Shown here piece after piece: positions 41,546 to 50,104 of a DNA stretch of 64,000 bases. How positions within the stretch are numbered: the first letter of the stretch is position 1; every line of letters begins with the position of its first letter. The notes under the pieces are model-generated. The model ran no database searches. It was not told the origin of the DNA and saw only the letters and a program-made list of their open reading frames with translations. The translations under genes and the position numbers were made by a program. The DNA is taken from positions 1-64,000 of the forward strand of contig CAJUKV010000002.1 in assembly GCA_910587305.1 (NCBI GenBank). The letters run 5' to 3'. The DNA comes from an uncultured Lachnospiraceae bacterium. GTDB lineage: Bacteria > Bacillota > Clostridia > Lachnospirales > Lachnospiraceae.

Positions 41546-41673
41546 ATTGTTGTGTCATGTTCAGTATAGCATAAAGGGGCAGCTAAGTCTATCAATTTTC
41601 CAACCCTTCAATATTTGCTTTTTAAGCTATTTTTTCATACATAAAACTTGCTTTCATCAATAGCCAAAATGTT

Positions 41674-41714
41674 TTGACATAATAAACAGGGGAAAATTAT
41701 TTGTAAATACAAAT
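41674..41714 (+). promoter_or_regulatory. possible promoter with palindromic site upstream of peptide ABC operon
   Basis: TTGACA (41674-41679) is followed, at -10 distance, by the perfect palindrome ATTTGTA-AA-TACAAAT (41699-41714). The -10 itself is poor. The site could be an operator. The rest of 41546-41858 shows only AT-rich sequence. Confidence 0.35.
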
Positions 41715-41858
41715 GGATTGAACACAATTCACAGTTTCCGGATTTTTCTCTTGCTTTTTTTGTGCATTTGTGCTACTCTTTTAAGAGTACGAAGAATATA
41801 GGATTGTTATAAAAATAAACTATATTTTTCAAAAAACAAATCAGGAGGTAGAAAAGTT

Positions 41859-43802
41859 ATGAAAGCACGTAGTAAAAGACTGGTTGCGTTGTTTGCAACT
41901 CTTGCTATGACGGTGTCTTTACTGGCAGGCTGCGGCGGCAACTCTTCCGAACCGGCCAGCACTGATACGTCAGGCAGCGGCACGGAAGCAGAGCAGGAAG
42001 CAGCGCCTGACGCAGCGGAAGATGCGGGCGCGGCAGACGCAACGGATGCGGCGGACACCGGCGAAGAGGCAGCGGATACCAGCACGGCATCAGGTGATGT
42101 GAACAGCACACCAAGAAATGAAACATTGTATTTTGCAGGTCAGCAGTGGGGAACCATTAACGACTGGAATCCCTTCTCAGCGAATTCCAACAATGCAATG
42201 GCAATTCAGCAGAAGGATTCTTCCCGTACATTGATTTATGAGACATTGTTCATGTTTAACATGTTAGATGGCCAGCTTTATCCGTTACTTGCTACGGATT
42301 GGGATTGGGACGATGATGCGATGACCAGCCTGACCGTTCATTTGAATCCCGACGCACATTGGAGCGATGGATCGGCTCTTACGGCAGAGGACGTAGCTTA
42401 CACATGGGATTGCAATGTGAAATATGAGTCTTCTCTGGGCGTAGATTTCCCGAACTATATCGAATCCATTACGGCAGTGGACGACACCACGGTAGCTATC
42501 AAGTGTGCGCTGGACGATGCAGGAGCTCCTACGAATCCTTTGAAGGTACAGCAGCTGTTACAGCAGATGTACATCATGCAGAAAGCATATCTTGAAACCG
42601 TTGAGGCAAGAAACGATTCCGATAAGGAAGCTATGAAGCTTGACAAGATGGACGACTTGGTTGCATCCGGTCCTTATATGCCTTTCTATGATGACGACCA
42701 GAAGGTTGTATTTATCAGGGACGAGAATTACTGGGGCCAGGCGGACTCTCTGTGGGGCAAGCTGCCGGTACCGAAATATATCGCTCATGTAATCTATGCA
42801 GATAACAATGCAGGCCAGATTGCTCTTAAAGCAGGCGATGTTGACGTTTGCCAGCAGTTCATCACCGACGTACAGAAATTATGGGAAGATGAAGGCCTTC
42901 CGATCACTACATATATTGACGAGCCTCCTTATGGACAGTGCGCTACCATGCCTTCCTGCTGGATGAACGTTGATGTTGAGGGCTTAGACCAGGTTGAGGT
43001 AAGAAAAGCGATTGCTATGGCTACGGATTATGATCAGATTATTGCATCCGCTATGTCCAATCAGTCCCCGACCTTTAAGGATGTTCCCCGTTCTACCATG
43101 AACCCTACGGACGGCGAGCAGGCTCTGTATGACCAGGCGGCAGTAAAAGATTTACAGTTTGCAGGAAATGACGTTGACGGAGCAAACGCTCTGCTTGACG
43201 AGGCCGGCATCGTTGATTCTGACGGCGACGGCATCCGTGAATACAATGGCAAGCCTTTATCCTTCAAGGCTGAATGTCCTGATGGATGGACAGACTGGAT
43301 GGCTTCCCTTGAAATCGTGGCAACTTCCGCAAAGAACATTGGTATTGATATTCAGACATATTTTCCGGATACCAATACTTTCTACAATGATATTACAACA
43401 GGCGCTTTTGAAATTTGTATGAATTCTCCTTCCGGTTCATCCATTACCAACCCTTGGGGACGTTGTATGCAGTTCTTAAGCAGCCAGTACGCTGATTTGG
43501 AAGTAAACTGGAGCGGTAACTGGAGTCACTACAGGAACGATGAAGCAGATGAAATTCTTGCTAAGATTCCTCTTGAGACAGATCAGGCTACCTTAAAAGA
43601 ATACTACACAAGATTAAATGAGATTTACCTGACAGACGTTCCTAACTTCGCTCTGATGTACAGACCGGAATTGTTCTACGCAGTAAACGAGAGCGTATGG
43701 ACAGGATATCCAATGAAGGACGACGGAAGCAATGTTCCTCCTACCGATTGTACCGATGGTTATGGAATTGCAGCTCTCTATAATCTGACACTGGTTGAAT
43801 AA
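41859..43802 (+). CDS. peptide ABC transporter substrate-binding lipoprotein
   Basis: A 647-residue family 5 extracellular solute-binding protein. The signal peptide ends in LLAGCGG (lipidated Cys25). A long Ser/Thr/Ala/Glu/Asp-rich linker runs to about residue 85 and spaces the binding domain from the membrane. The fold then begins ETLYFAGQQWGTINDWNPFS, with TVHLNPDAHWSDGSALTAED as the family signature. DAGIVDSDGDGIREYNGKPL lies in the C-terminal lobe. AGGAGG precedes the ATG. It heads an operon with two permeases and two ATPases. The ligand may be oligopeptides or an oligosaccharide; the family covers both. Confidence 0.93.
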   Translation: MKARSKRLVALFATLAMTVSLLAGCGGNSSEPASTDTSGSGTEAEQEAAPDAAEDAGAADATDAADTGEEAADTSTASGDVNSTPRNETLYFAGQQWGTINDWNPFSANSNNAMAIQQKDSSRTLIYETLFMFNMLDGQLYPLLATDWDWDDDAMTSLTVHLNPDAHWSDGSALTAEDVAYTWDCNVKYESSLGVDFPNYIESITAVDDTTVAIKCALDDAGAPTNPLKVQQLLQQMYIMQKAYLETVEARNDSDKEAMKLDKMDDLVASGPYMPFYDDDQKVVFIRDENYWGQADSLWGKLPVPKYIAHVIYADNNAGQIALKAGDVDVCQQFITDVQKLWEDEGLPITTYIDEPPYGQCATMPSCWMNVDVEGLDQVEVRKAIAMATDYDQIIASAMSNQSPTFKDVPRSTMNPTDGEQALYDQAAVKDLQFAGNDVDGANALLDEAGIVDSDGDGIREYNGKPLSFKAECPDGWTDWMASLEIVATSAKNIGIDIQTYFPDTNTFYNDITTGAFEICMNSPSGSSITNPWGRCMQFLSSQYADLEVNWSGNWSHYRNDEADEILAKIPLETDQATLKEYYTRLNEIYLTDVPNFALMYRPELFYAVNESVWTGYPMKDDGSNVPPTDCTDGYGIAALYNLTLVE

Positions 43803-43824
43803 GATTTGAGAAATGTTTAAAGAT

Positions 43825-43857
43825 CCGGCCGGGATACAGATTCTCGGCCGGTTTTTT
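43825..43857 (+). terminator. hairpin between binding protein and permease genes
   Basis: CCGGCC (43825-43830) pairs with GGCCGG (43846-43851), followed by six T. It lies inside the operon, so partial termination would raise binding-protein mRNA over that of the transporter. Confidence 0.75.
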
Positions 43858-43941
43858 ATCAATATGCCGGCCTGTAAAGCGCGGCGGCGTTTCATAAGCT
43901 GACCCGCAGAACGGGGGAGAGTTTGAGAAGAAAGGGAAGGG

Positions 43942-44955
43942 GTGAATCTTTTGAAAGGGTATAAGAAATATTATGGTCAGAAAATCATATGGTATCTGAT
44001 TACGCTTTTCTTCGCAATTGTACTGAATTTCGTATTACCAAGGCTGATGCCCGGCGACCCGGTGGCAGGTATTGCGGCGGGAGCGGTATCCGGTATGACG
44101 GACGCTACGGCTATTCAAAAGGTATATGAAGAATATGCGGAAAAGTTCGGTGTAAATAAGCCCATGATTGTGCAGTTTGGCATGTGGGCGGGAAATGCAT
44201 TAAAGGGGGACTTTGGTGTTTCCTTCAGCCAATATCCGAGAACCGTAGGTAACATCATATCATCTTCCATTGGGTGGACGCTGGCCTTGCAATTGCCGGC
44301 CATTATAGTGGGATGGCTGCTGGGTAATATTTTGGGAGCCGTGGCCGCATACATAAAGGGCGCTTTTGATAAGGTGCTTTTACCGGTATTTATGTTTATC
44401 AGCAATGTGCCTGCGTTTGGTATGGCAATTATTCTGTTGACGGTATTCGGCATTAATTTAAAATGGTTCCCTACAAGCGGGGCATACGGTTTTGATTTAA
44501 TTCCGAATTTTAGCTGGGGATTTATCAGCTCCGTTATCTCCCATTACCAGATGCCTTTCTGGTCAATTGTGTTAATTACCATTGGCGGTCAGGCAATCGG
44601 TATGCGTTCCATGTCTATTTATGAATTGAATGCGGATTATGTAAAATACAGCCGTTTCCTGGGAATAAAGGACAGAAAGATTGTAGGCTATGTGTTTAGA
44701 AACGCTATGCTTCCTCAGATTACCGGTCTGGCTATGTCTTTAGGAACCATGATGGGCGGCGCATTAGTTGCTGAAATTATTTTCAGTTATCCGGGAATCG
44801 GTACGGCAATGATGACGGCGGTAAGAGGCCAGGATTATCCTTTGCTGTCAGCCTGTACACTGATTATCACGATTATGGTGCTTTTGGCAAATCTGTTGGT
44901 TGAAATTCTTTACGGCGTTATTGACCCTCGTGTCAAGGCAGCTCAGCAGGATTAG
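43942..44955 (+). CDS. peptide ABC transporter permease, OppB/DppB type
   Basis: A 337-residue inner-membrane permease with six helices. Recognisable family segments are FVLPRLMPGDPVAGI, FGVNKPMIVQFGMWAGNALK with GDFGVSFSQYPRTV, and the EAA-type coupling loop region RFLGIKDRKIVGYVFRNAML. It ends YGVIDPRVKAA, the standard tail. GTG 43942 and TTG 43951 are both possible starts after GAAAGGGAAGGG. It forms the transmembrane pore with the OppC-like protein encoded 11 bases downstream. Confidence 0.93.
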   Translation: MNLLKGYKKYYGQKIIWYLITLFFAIVLNFVLPRLMPGDPVAGIAAGAVSGMTDATAIQKVYEEYAEKFGVNKPMIVQFGMWAGNALKGDFGVSFSQYPRTVGNIISSSIGWTLALQLPAIIVGWLLGNILGAVAAYIKGAFDKVLLPVFMFISNVPAFGMAIILLTVFGINLKWFPTSGAYGFDLIPNFSWGFISSVISHYQMPFWSIVLITIGGQAIGMRSMSIYELNADYVKYSRFLGIKDRKIVGYVFRNAMLPQITGLAMSLGTMMGGALVAEIIFSYPGIGTAMMTAVRGQDYPLLSACTLIITIMVLLANLLVEILYGVIDPRVKAAQQD

Positions 44956-44966
44956 GGAGGTGGATT

Positions 44967-46217
44967 ATGAAAAATACATTAAGACAGGTGTTCCATTCTC
45001 CGAAATTTGTAATCGGATTTTCAATATTTGCTTTAATTTTGCTTACTGTAATTATTTATCCTCTGGTAGTGATTGCCGATCCGCTTGAAATGGTTGGTAA
45101 TGGTAACTTTTTTAAGCCGGGTACCTATGTGTCCGTTAAGGATGCTGTGGAGGGAACCCATTATACTTTGAATATTGACGTGCAGTCAGGCTCGCTGGAT
45201 AACAAAATCAGCGCGGATGATAAAAATGATATGAAAGACTGGCTGGTAAAATACGGCGGAGTTGCGGAAGCCGATGTGGACGTTAATGATGTTGAGAGCC
45301 TGATTTCCCTCTGGGAGACCCATTATTCTCCTGACGCGGAACAAAAGGGGATTCTTGCCTCCAAGAAGAAATACTATGTGCGTCTGAACAACAATTTAAA
45401 GGGGATTCTGGAAGACAATGATTTAATTATTGCAAGAGAGAATTCCGAAACAGGCGAGTTGGAGCAAGCAAGCACGATTGCATCAAAAGAATTTGTAAAT
45501 ACAAAGGATGTGGCAAATCGAAGGACTTTCATTTTAGGTACGGATAACTTTGGACGCGATGTGCTCACGGAGCTTTTGGATGCAACGAAAACATCCTTGA
45601 GGGTAGGTTTAATTGCGGGCGTTGTCGCTACGCTGATTGGATTATTCTTAGGACTTTTGTCCGGTTATCTGGGAGGACTGGTAGATAATATTATTACCTT
45701 TGTCACCAACCTGTTTACCGTTATTCCTTCCTTTATTCTTTTGATTTTGATTTCCTATTCGGTAGGTCAGGCGGCCAGAGGCGTTAACCTGGTGGCTACC
45801 ATTATCGGATTGACTTCCTGGACATGGACGACGCGTTCCGTTCGGTCGCAGGTTATCTCTTTAAGAAACCGTGACCATGTAAACTTATCCAAGTTGTCAG
45901 GTCACAGTATGATGCGTATTGTACTTACGGATATTCTGCCTTATATTGCGTCTTATGTGGTAATGGCATTTATCCTGCAGATATCCTCAGGTATCCTTGC
46001 GGAAGCACAGCTTTCCATGTTAGGTCTTGGTCCCTCAACATCAACCACGGCTACACTTGGTCTTATGATGAACTGGGCAAACCTGTACGCAGCGCCTCTT
46101 AATGGTTCCTGGTGGGCGTATTTTCCTGTTGTTATTATGATTGCCCTGATTTCGTTCTCTCTCAATTTGATGAATACGGGACTTGATCAGATCTTCAATC
46201 CACAGCTGAGAGATTAA
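44967..46217 (+). CDS. peptide ABC transporter permease, OppC type with large insert
   Basis: A 416-residue permease, about 110-130 longer than usual OppC/DppC proteins. The first helix (about 12-36) is followed by a long extracytoplasmic insert (about 40-185; YTLNIDVQSGSLDNKISADD and LVKYGGVAEADVDVNDVESL) before the standard FILGTDNFGRDVLTELLDAT. From there the family core is normal, with five helices and ILAEAQLSMLGLGPS. The insert probably touches the substrate-binding protein. GGGAGGTGG precedes the ATG. It pairs with the OppB-like protein just upstream. Confidence 0.9.
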   Translation: MKNTLRQVFHSPKFVIGFSIFALILLTVIIYPLVVIADPLEMVGNGNFFKPGTYVSVKDAVEGTHYTLNIDVQSGSLDNKISADDKNDMKDWLVKYGGVAEADVDVNDVESLISLWETHYSPDAEQKGILASKKKYYVRLNNNLKGILEDNDLIIARENSETGELEQASTIASKEFVNTKDVANRRTFILGTDNFGRDVLTELLDATKTSLRVGLIAGVVATLIGLFLGLLSGYLGGLVDNIITFVTNLFTVIPSFILLILISYSVGQAARGVNLVATIIGLTSWTWTTRSVRSQVISLRNRDHVNLSKLSGHSMMRIVLTDILPYIASYVVMAFILQISSGILAEAQLSMLGLGPSTSTTATLGLMMNWANLYAAPLNGSWWAYFPVVIMIALISFSLNLMNTGLDQIFNPQLRD

Positions 46218-46228
46218 GGAGGGATACC

Positions 46229-47254
46229 ATGGGAAAAGTAATGCTTGAAGTAAAAAATTTAAAAACGAAGTATGTTACCCGTTTGCGGGAGGATGTATAT
46301 GCGGTTGACGGCGTCTCTCTGAAAATCGAAGAAGGCAAGTCGCTGGGTGTAGCCGGCGAATCCGGTTGTGGTAAGTCCACACTGGCGCTTTCACTGATGG
46401 GATATTATTTCCCGCCACTGCACTATATAAGCGGCGATATCATTGTAGATGGAAATAATATTTCGGGAATGAAACCGGACGATGTGCGCAGAAAGGTATT
46501 GGGGACGGAAATTGCTTACATTCCACAGGCAGCTATGAACGCCCTGAATCCTACCCAGAAGATTATCCGCTTTATCGAGGACGTTATCCATGTTCATGAT
46601 CCTAAGATGACCAAAAAGGATATTTATGATTTGGCGAAGGAAAGGTTTGCTATTTTGGGACTTCCCGAAGAAGTGCTGCAGAAACATGCGGTGGAGCTTT
46701 CCGGTGGTATGAAACAGCGTACCGTTATCGCCATATCCACTATCCTTTCTCCTAAGGTTCTGATTGCAGACGAACCTTCCTCCGCGCTGGACGTTACCAG
46801 TCAGAAGATGGTTATCAAGATGATGCGTGATTTGATGGATAAAGGGTTTATCAGAAGTATGATTTTCATTACCCATGAATTGCCGCTTCTGTATAATGTA
46901 ACGGATGATATCATGGTAATGTATGCCGGACAGATTGTAGAGCATGGAACGGCGAAGGAGATGGTCTTTGATCCCCTCCATCCTTATACGAAAGGCCTTA
47001 TGGGCTCCATTATCGTACCGGAGGAAGGCGTAAGAGAGAATAAGCTGGTAGCTATTCCGGGAACACCTCCTAACTTAAAGCATCCTCCGAAAGGCTGTCG
47101 TTTTGCGGACAGATGTAAATATGCGGCGCCTACCTGTATGTCCATGGAGATCCCCAATCTGGAGGTTCCCAGTCAGGAGAATGAGGGCTATAACCGCGAG
47201 TATCGTTGCCTGATGTCTGTCAGAAAGATCAGGGAGGTGTATGAGAATGAGTGA
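46229..47254 (+). CDS. peptide ABC transporter ATPase, OppD type
   Basis: A 341-residue ATPase. Walker A GESGCGKST is near 45, the signature loop LSGGMKQR near 155, Walker B VLIADEPSSALDVTSQ near 177, and the switch histidine is in FITHELPLL. The C-terminal oligopeptide-transporter region has the cysteine motif CRFADRCKYAAPTC, which in OppD/DppD proteins binds a 4Fe-4S cluster or is structural. GGAGGGATACC precedes the ATG 11 bases after the OppC-like stop. It overlaps the next ATPase gene by eight bases. Confidence 0.95.
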   Translation: MGKVMLEVKNLKTKYVTRLREDVYAVDGVSLKIEEGKSLGVAGESGCGKSTLALSLMGYYFPPLHYISGDIIVDGNNISGMKPDDVRRKVLGTEIAYIPQAAMNALNPTQKIIRFIEDVIHVHDPKMTKKDIYDLAKERFAILGLPEEVLQKHAVELSGGMKQRTVIAISTILSPKVLIADEPSSALDVTSQKMVIKMMRDLMDKGFIRSMIFITHELPLLYNVTDDIMVMYAGQIVEHGTAKEMVFDPLHPYTKGLMGSIIVPEEGVRENKLVAIPGTPPNLKHPPKGCRFADRCKYAAPTCMSMEIPNLEVPSQENEGYNREYRCLMSVRKIREVYENE

Positions 47255-48059
47255 TAACAGAGCGTCCTGTTTAAAAGGTAAAGGGGTTACCAAGGTCTTT
47301 GGTTTTGGCGATAAGAAAACCGTGGCTGTTAATAATGTGGATTTTGATTTCCGCGAAGGTGAAATCGTATCTATCGTAGGGGAATCGGGCAGCGGCAAAA
47401 CGACTCTTTCTAAGATGCTTCTTGGTCTTATCAGCGTTACGGAAGGGGAGGTCCTCTTTCAGGGGCAGCCCAGAGATATTTCCACAGGCCAAAAGAAAAG
47501 AGAGTATTGGAAAGGCATTCAGGCTATCTTTCAGGATCCCTTTTCTTCCTATAATATGTTCAACAAAATTGACTCCGTACTTTTAGACTGTATCAACATG
47601 AGAGGAGGAAAATCCCTTCCTTATGAAAAGAAGTTTGAAATGATGCGGGAAGCCTGCAGCTTCGTAAATCTGGAGTTTAAGGAGCTGACAAACAAGTATC
47701 CGTTCGAGCTTTCCGGCGGGCAGATGCAGAGACTTATGATTGCAAGAATTTTCCTGCTTAAGCCCAAGATTCTGCTTGCGGATGAACCTACTTCCATGAT
47801 TGACGCCTGCTCAAGGGCAACAATTCTGGATATGCTCTTAAAGCTTCGTGATGAAATTAACATGACAATCATTTTCATCACCCATGATATTGGTCTGGCT
47901 TACTATATTTCCGATTCCGTATATATTATGGAACATGGGAAATTCGTGGAGCATGGGAAGGCGGAGGAAGTTATTCTTCATCCCAAGGCAGCTTATACCC
48001 AGAGACTGATCAACGACGTGCCTAAGATTTATGAGGAATGGGATTTGTCGACGGTTTAG
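47247..48059 (+). CDS. peptide ABC transporter ATPase, OppF type
   Basis: A 270-residue ATPase that pairs with the OppD-like subunit. Walker A GESGSGKTT, signature LSGGQMQR, Walker B ILLADEPTSMID and the histidine in FITHDIGLAYYI are intact. The canonical LD of Walker B's D-loop reads MID. The C-terminal cysteine extension of longer OppF proteins is absent, so it is the short form. ATG 47247 is preferred over 47241, as AGGGAGG is then nine bases away; the start lies inside the end of the upstream gene. A strong terminator follows at 48091. Confidence 0.93.
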   Translation: MSDNRASCLKGKGVTKVFGFGDKKTVAVNNVDFDFREGEIVSIVGESGSGKTTLSKMLLGLISVTEGEVLFQGQPRDISTGQKKREYWKGIQAIFQDPFSSYNMFNKIDSVLLDCINMRGGKSLPYEKKFEMMREACSFVNLEFKELTNKYPFELSGGQMQRLMIARIFLLKPKILLADEPTSMIDACSRATILDMLLKLRDEINMTIIFITHDIGLAYYISDSVYIMEHGKFVEHGKAEEVILHPKAAYTQRLINDVPKIYEEWDLSTV

Positions 48060-48090
48060 GGGGAAGTTTAGTTTTATATGTGAAAATGCG

Positions 48091-48127
48091 AAAAGCGTTT
48101 GGCGATTTTGGTTGCCAAACGCTTTTT
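48091..48127 (+). terminator. terminator after peptide ABC operon
   Basis: AAAAGCGTTTGGC (48091-48103) pairs with GCCAAACGCTTTTT (48114-48127). It is a long, near-perfect stem with a T run, 31 bases past the stop. Confidence 0.9.
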
Positions 48128-48145
48128 ATATAGAAATTTCCCTCA

Positions 48146-48174
48146 TTGCAAGGGAACTTGCTTTGTGATAAGAT
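48146..48174 (+). promoter_or_regulatory. promoter of metNI
   Basis: TTGCAA (48146-48151) and TAAGAT (48169-48174) with a 17-base spacer, about 95 bases before the metN start. No SAM riboswitch (S-box) structure or terminator fork is seen in the 90-base leader. Confidence 0.55.
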
Positions 48175-48273
48175 AGACTATATTAATATGGCAAAATATG
48201 TGGTATTTTTGGAAAAAGTCAGGAAGTACCTGCAAAATGATGTACCGGATAGAAACGAGGTTATTACGAAAAT

Positions 48274-49287
48274 ATGGAGACAATGATTCAGATAAAGGAT
48301 GTCACGAAAACCTTTATAGGCAAAGATAATACGGTGGAGGCCCTAAAGGGAATCAATCTTGAGATACACAAGGGGGAAATTTACGGTATTATTGGCATGA
48401 GCGGCGCCGGGAAGTCCACGCTGGTCAGGTGCCTTAATTTTTTAGAGCGGCCCAGCAGCGGAACGGTGCTCGTGGAAGGGAAGGATTTATCCACTTTAGA
48501 GGACAGTGAGCTGCGCAAGATGCGTACGCGGATTGCCATGATTTTTCAGCATTTTAATTTGCTGATGCAAAGGACTGTGATCGATAATGTGTGCTTTCCC
48601 ATGGAAATTATCAGGATGCCTAAGAAGGATGCCCTGGAAAGGGCAAGAGAGCTGCTTGGTATCGTGGGGCTTTCCGAGAAGGAGCAGGCATATCCGGCGC
48701 AGCTGTCCGGGGGACAGAAACAGAGGGTGGCAATAGCGAGAGCGCTTGCAACGAATCCCCGGATTTTGCTTTGCGACGAGGCTACCAGCGCTCTTGATCC
48801 TACTACTACCAAGGCGATTTTAGCGTTGCTGAAAGAAATCAATGAGAAGTATGGAATTACGATTGTGATTATCACCCATGAGATGACGGTGGTGCAGGAA
48901 ATCTGTACTCACGTGGCGATTATAGACGAGGGGAATCTTGCCGAAACAGGGACCGTAGAGGAAGTGTTCCAAAGACCAAAAAGCAAGGCGGCGAAAAAGC
49001 TGGTTTTCCAGGGGGAGAGGGAGCAGTACGAGGAGATGCGGGGGAAACGCTGTATACGAATTGTGTTTACCAGCAACTCGTCCTTTGAACCGGTTATTGC
49101 CAATATGGTGCTGACCTGTAAGGCGCCGGTCAACATTCTGCTTGCGGACACCAGAGATATCGGCGGTGTGGCCCATGGGCAGATGATTTTGCAGCTGCCG
49201 GAGGACAATGCGGCGGCGGAGAAGATGATACAGTATTTAAGAGACAGAAAGCTGGAAGTGGAGGAGCTTAACAATTATGTTGGATAG
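48274..49287 (+). CDS. metN: methionine ABC transporter ATPase
   Basis: A 337-residue MetN-type ATPase. The nucleotide-binding domain has IIGMSGAGKSTLVRCLNFLE, LSGGQKQRVAIARAL, ILLCDEATSALDPTTT and VIITHEMTVVQEIC. The C-terminal 75 residues (RCIRIVFTSNSSFEPVIANM and onward) form the ACT-like NIL domain that senses methionine and inhibits transport. It powers uptake of methionine at the membrane together with MetI, whose gene overlaps by 11 bases. The substrate-binding MetQ lipoprotein is not encoded here, so it must be supplied from another locus. Confidence 0.95.
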   Translation: METMIQIKDVTKTFIGKDNTVEALKGINLEIHKGEIYGIIGMSGAGKSTLVRCLNFLERPSSGTVLVEGKDLSTLEDSELRKMRTRIAMIFQHFNLLMQRTVIDNVCFPMEIIRMPKKDALERARELLGIVGLSEKEQAYPAQLSGGQKQRVAIARALATNPRILLCDEATSALDPTTTKAILALLKEINEKYGITIVIITHEMTVVQEICTHVAIIDEGNLAETGTVEEVFQRPKSKAAKKLVFQGEREQYEEMRGKRCIRIVFTSNSSFEPVIANMVLTCKAPVNILLADTRDIGGVAHGQMILQLPEDNAAAEKMIQYLRDRKLEVEELNNYVG

Positions 49288-49942
49288 TCAGACAATTATG
49301 ATGATAGTAGAGGGGACAGGCATAACTTTGTATATGACGCTTTTTTCTACGCTGATAGCGTACGCATTAGGACTTCCCATGGGAATTATATTGGTGGTGA
49401 CGGCGCCGGGAGGACTTAAGCCAAACAGGATTGTATATAAGGTTTTGGATGTGATTGTAAATATCGTGAGAAGTATTCCATTTTTAATTTTACTGATGCT
49501 TATCATACCTTTTACCCGATTTATTGTTGGGAAAAGCTATGGGGCGGCGGCAACGGTTGTGCCTTTGTCCATTGCAGCGGCGCCTTTTGTGGCCAGACTG
49601 GTGGAGTCCTCCCTTCTTGAGGTGGATCATGGGGTGATTGAGGCGGCCCAGAGTATGGGGGCAAGCCTGTGGACAATTATTTGGAAGGTGCTTTTGGCTG
49701 AGGCCAGAACCTCCCTGATTGTGGGAGCAACCATTTCTCTTGGCACTATTTTAGGCTACTCGGCCATGGCCGGCGTGGTAGGGGGCGGCGGACTTGGGGA
49801 TATTGCAATCCGCTATGGCTACTACCGGTATCAGGCGGACATTATGATTATCACGGTGGTGCTTTTGGTTTTGCTGGTGCAGATTCTGCAGGTGATTGGG
49901 ACGAAGCTTTCCAAGAAGCTGGACAGGAGAATTACTGGGTAA
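49277..49942 (+). CDS. metI: methionine ABC transporter permease
   Basis: A 221-residue permease with five hydrophobic helices. The family core is seen in IVRSIPFLILLMLIIPFTR, APFVARLVESSLLEVDHGVI with EAAQSMGAS as coupling loop, and YSAMAGVVGGGGLGDIAIRY with GYYRYQ, all diagnostic for MetI. It overlaps the end of metN by 11 bases; GTGGAGGAG provides the ribosome site inside that gene. No metQ follows; the next sequence is leader repeat A3 and a glycosyltransferase. Confidence 0.96.
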   Translation: MLDSQTIMMIVEGTGITLYMTLFSTLIAYALGLPMGIILVVTAPGGLKPNRIVYKVLDVIVNIVRSIPFLILLMLIIPFTRFIVGKSYGAAATVVPLSIAAAPFVARLVESSLLEVDHGVIEAAQSMGASLWTIIWKVLLAEARTSLIVGATISLGTILGYSAMAGVVGGGGLGDIAIRYGYYRYQADIMIITVVLLVLLVQILQVIGTKLSKKLDRRITG

Positions 49943-49979
49943 TGAAATCCCATGATATATGAAAATAGTCTTTGCTTGT

Positions 49980-50104
49980 TATCGGTAGCAATACCGCAAG
50001 CATTGCTTGCTGTATGCAGGGGGTATAAGTTTGAAAGTTCCTTTCAAACTATTTATTGGTGGCAGTACCGCAAGCACGGCTTGCGGTATGCGGGAAGGAG
50101 AAAA
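49980..50104 (+). repeat. leader repeat family A, copy with decayed upstream unit
   Basis: The full unit GTTTGAAAG-TTC-CTTTCAAAC, TATTTATTGGTGGCAG, CCGCAAGC/GCTTGCGG and TATGCGGGAAGGAGAAAA ends at ATG 50105. Before it, CGGTAGCAATACCGCAAGC and TGCTTGCTGTATGCAGGGGG are remains of another second hairpin. The last 69 bases match the ugd leader with one difference. Confidence 0.8.

Noticed and set aside
48128..48273. SAM riboswitch before metN
   Set aside because: The leader is short and lacks the S-box stems and terminator fork.
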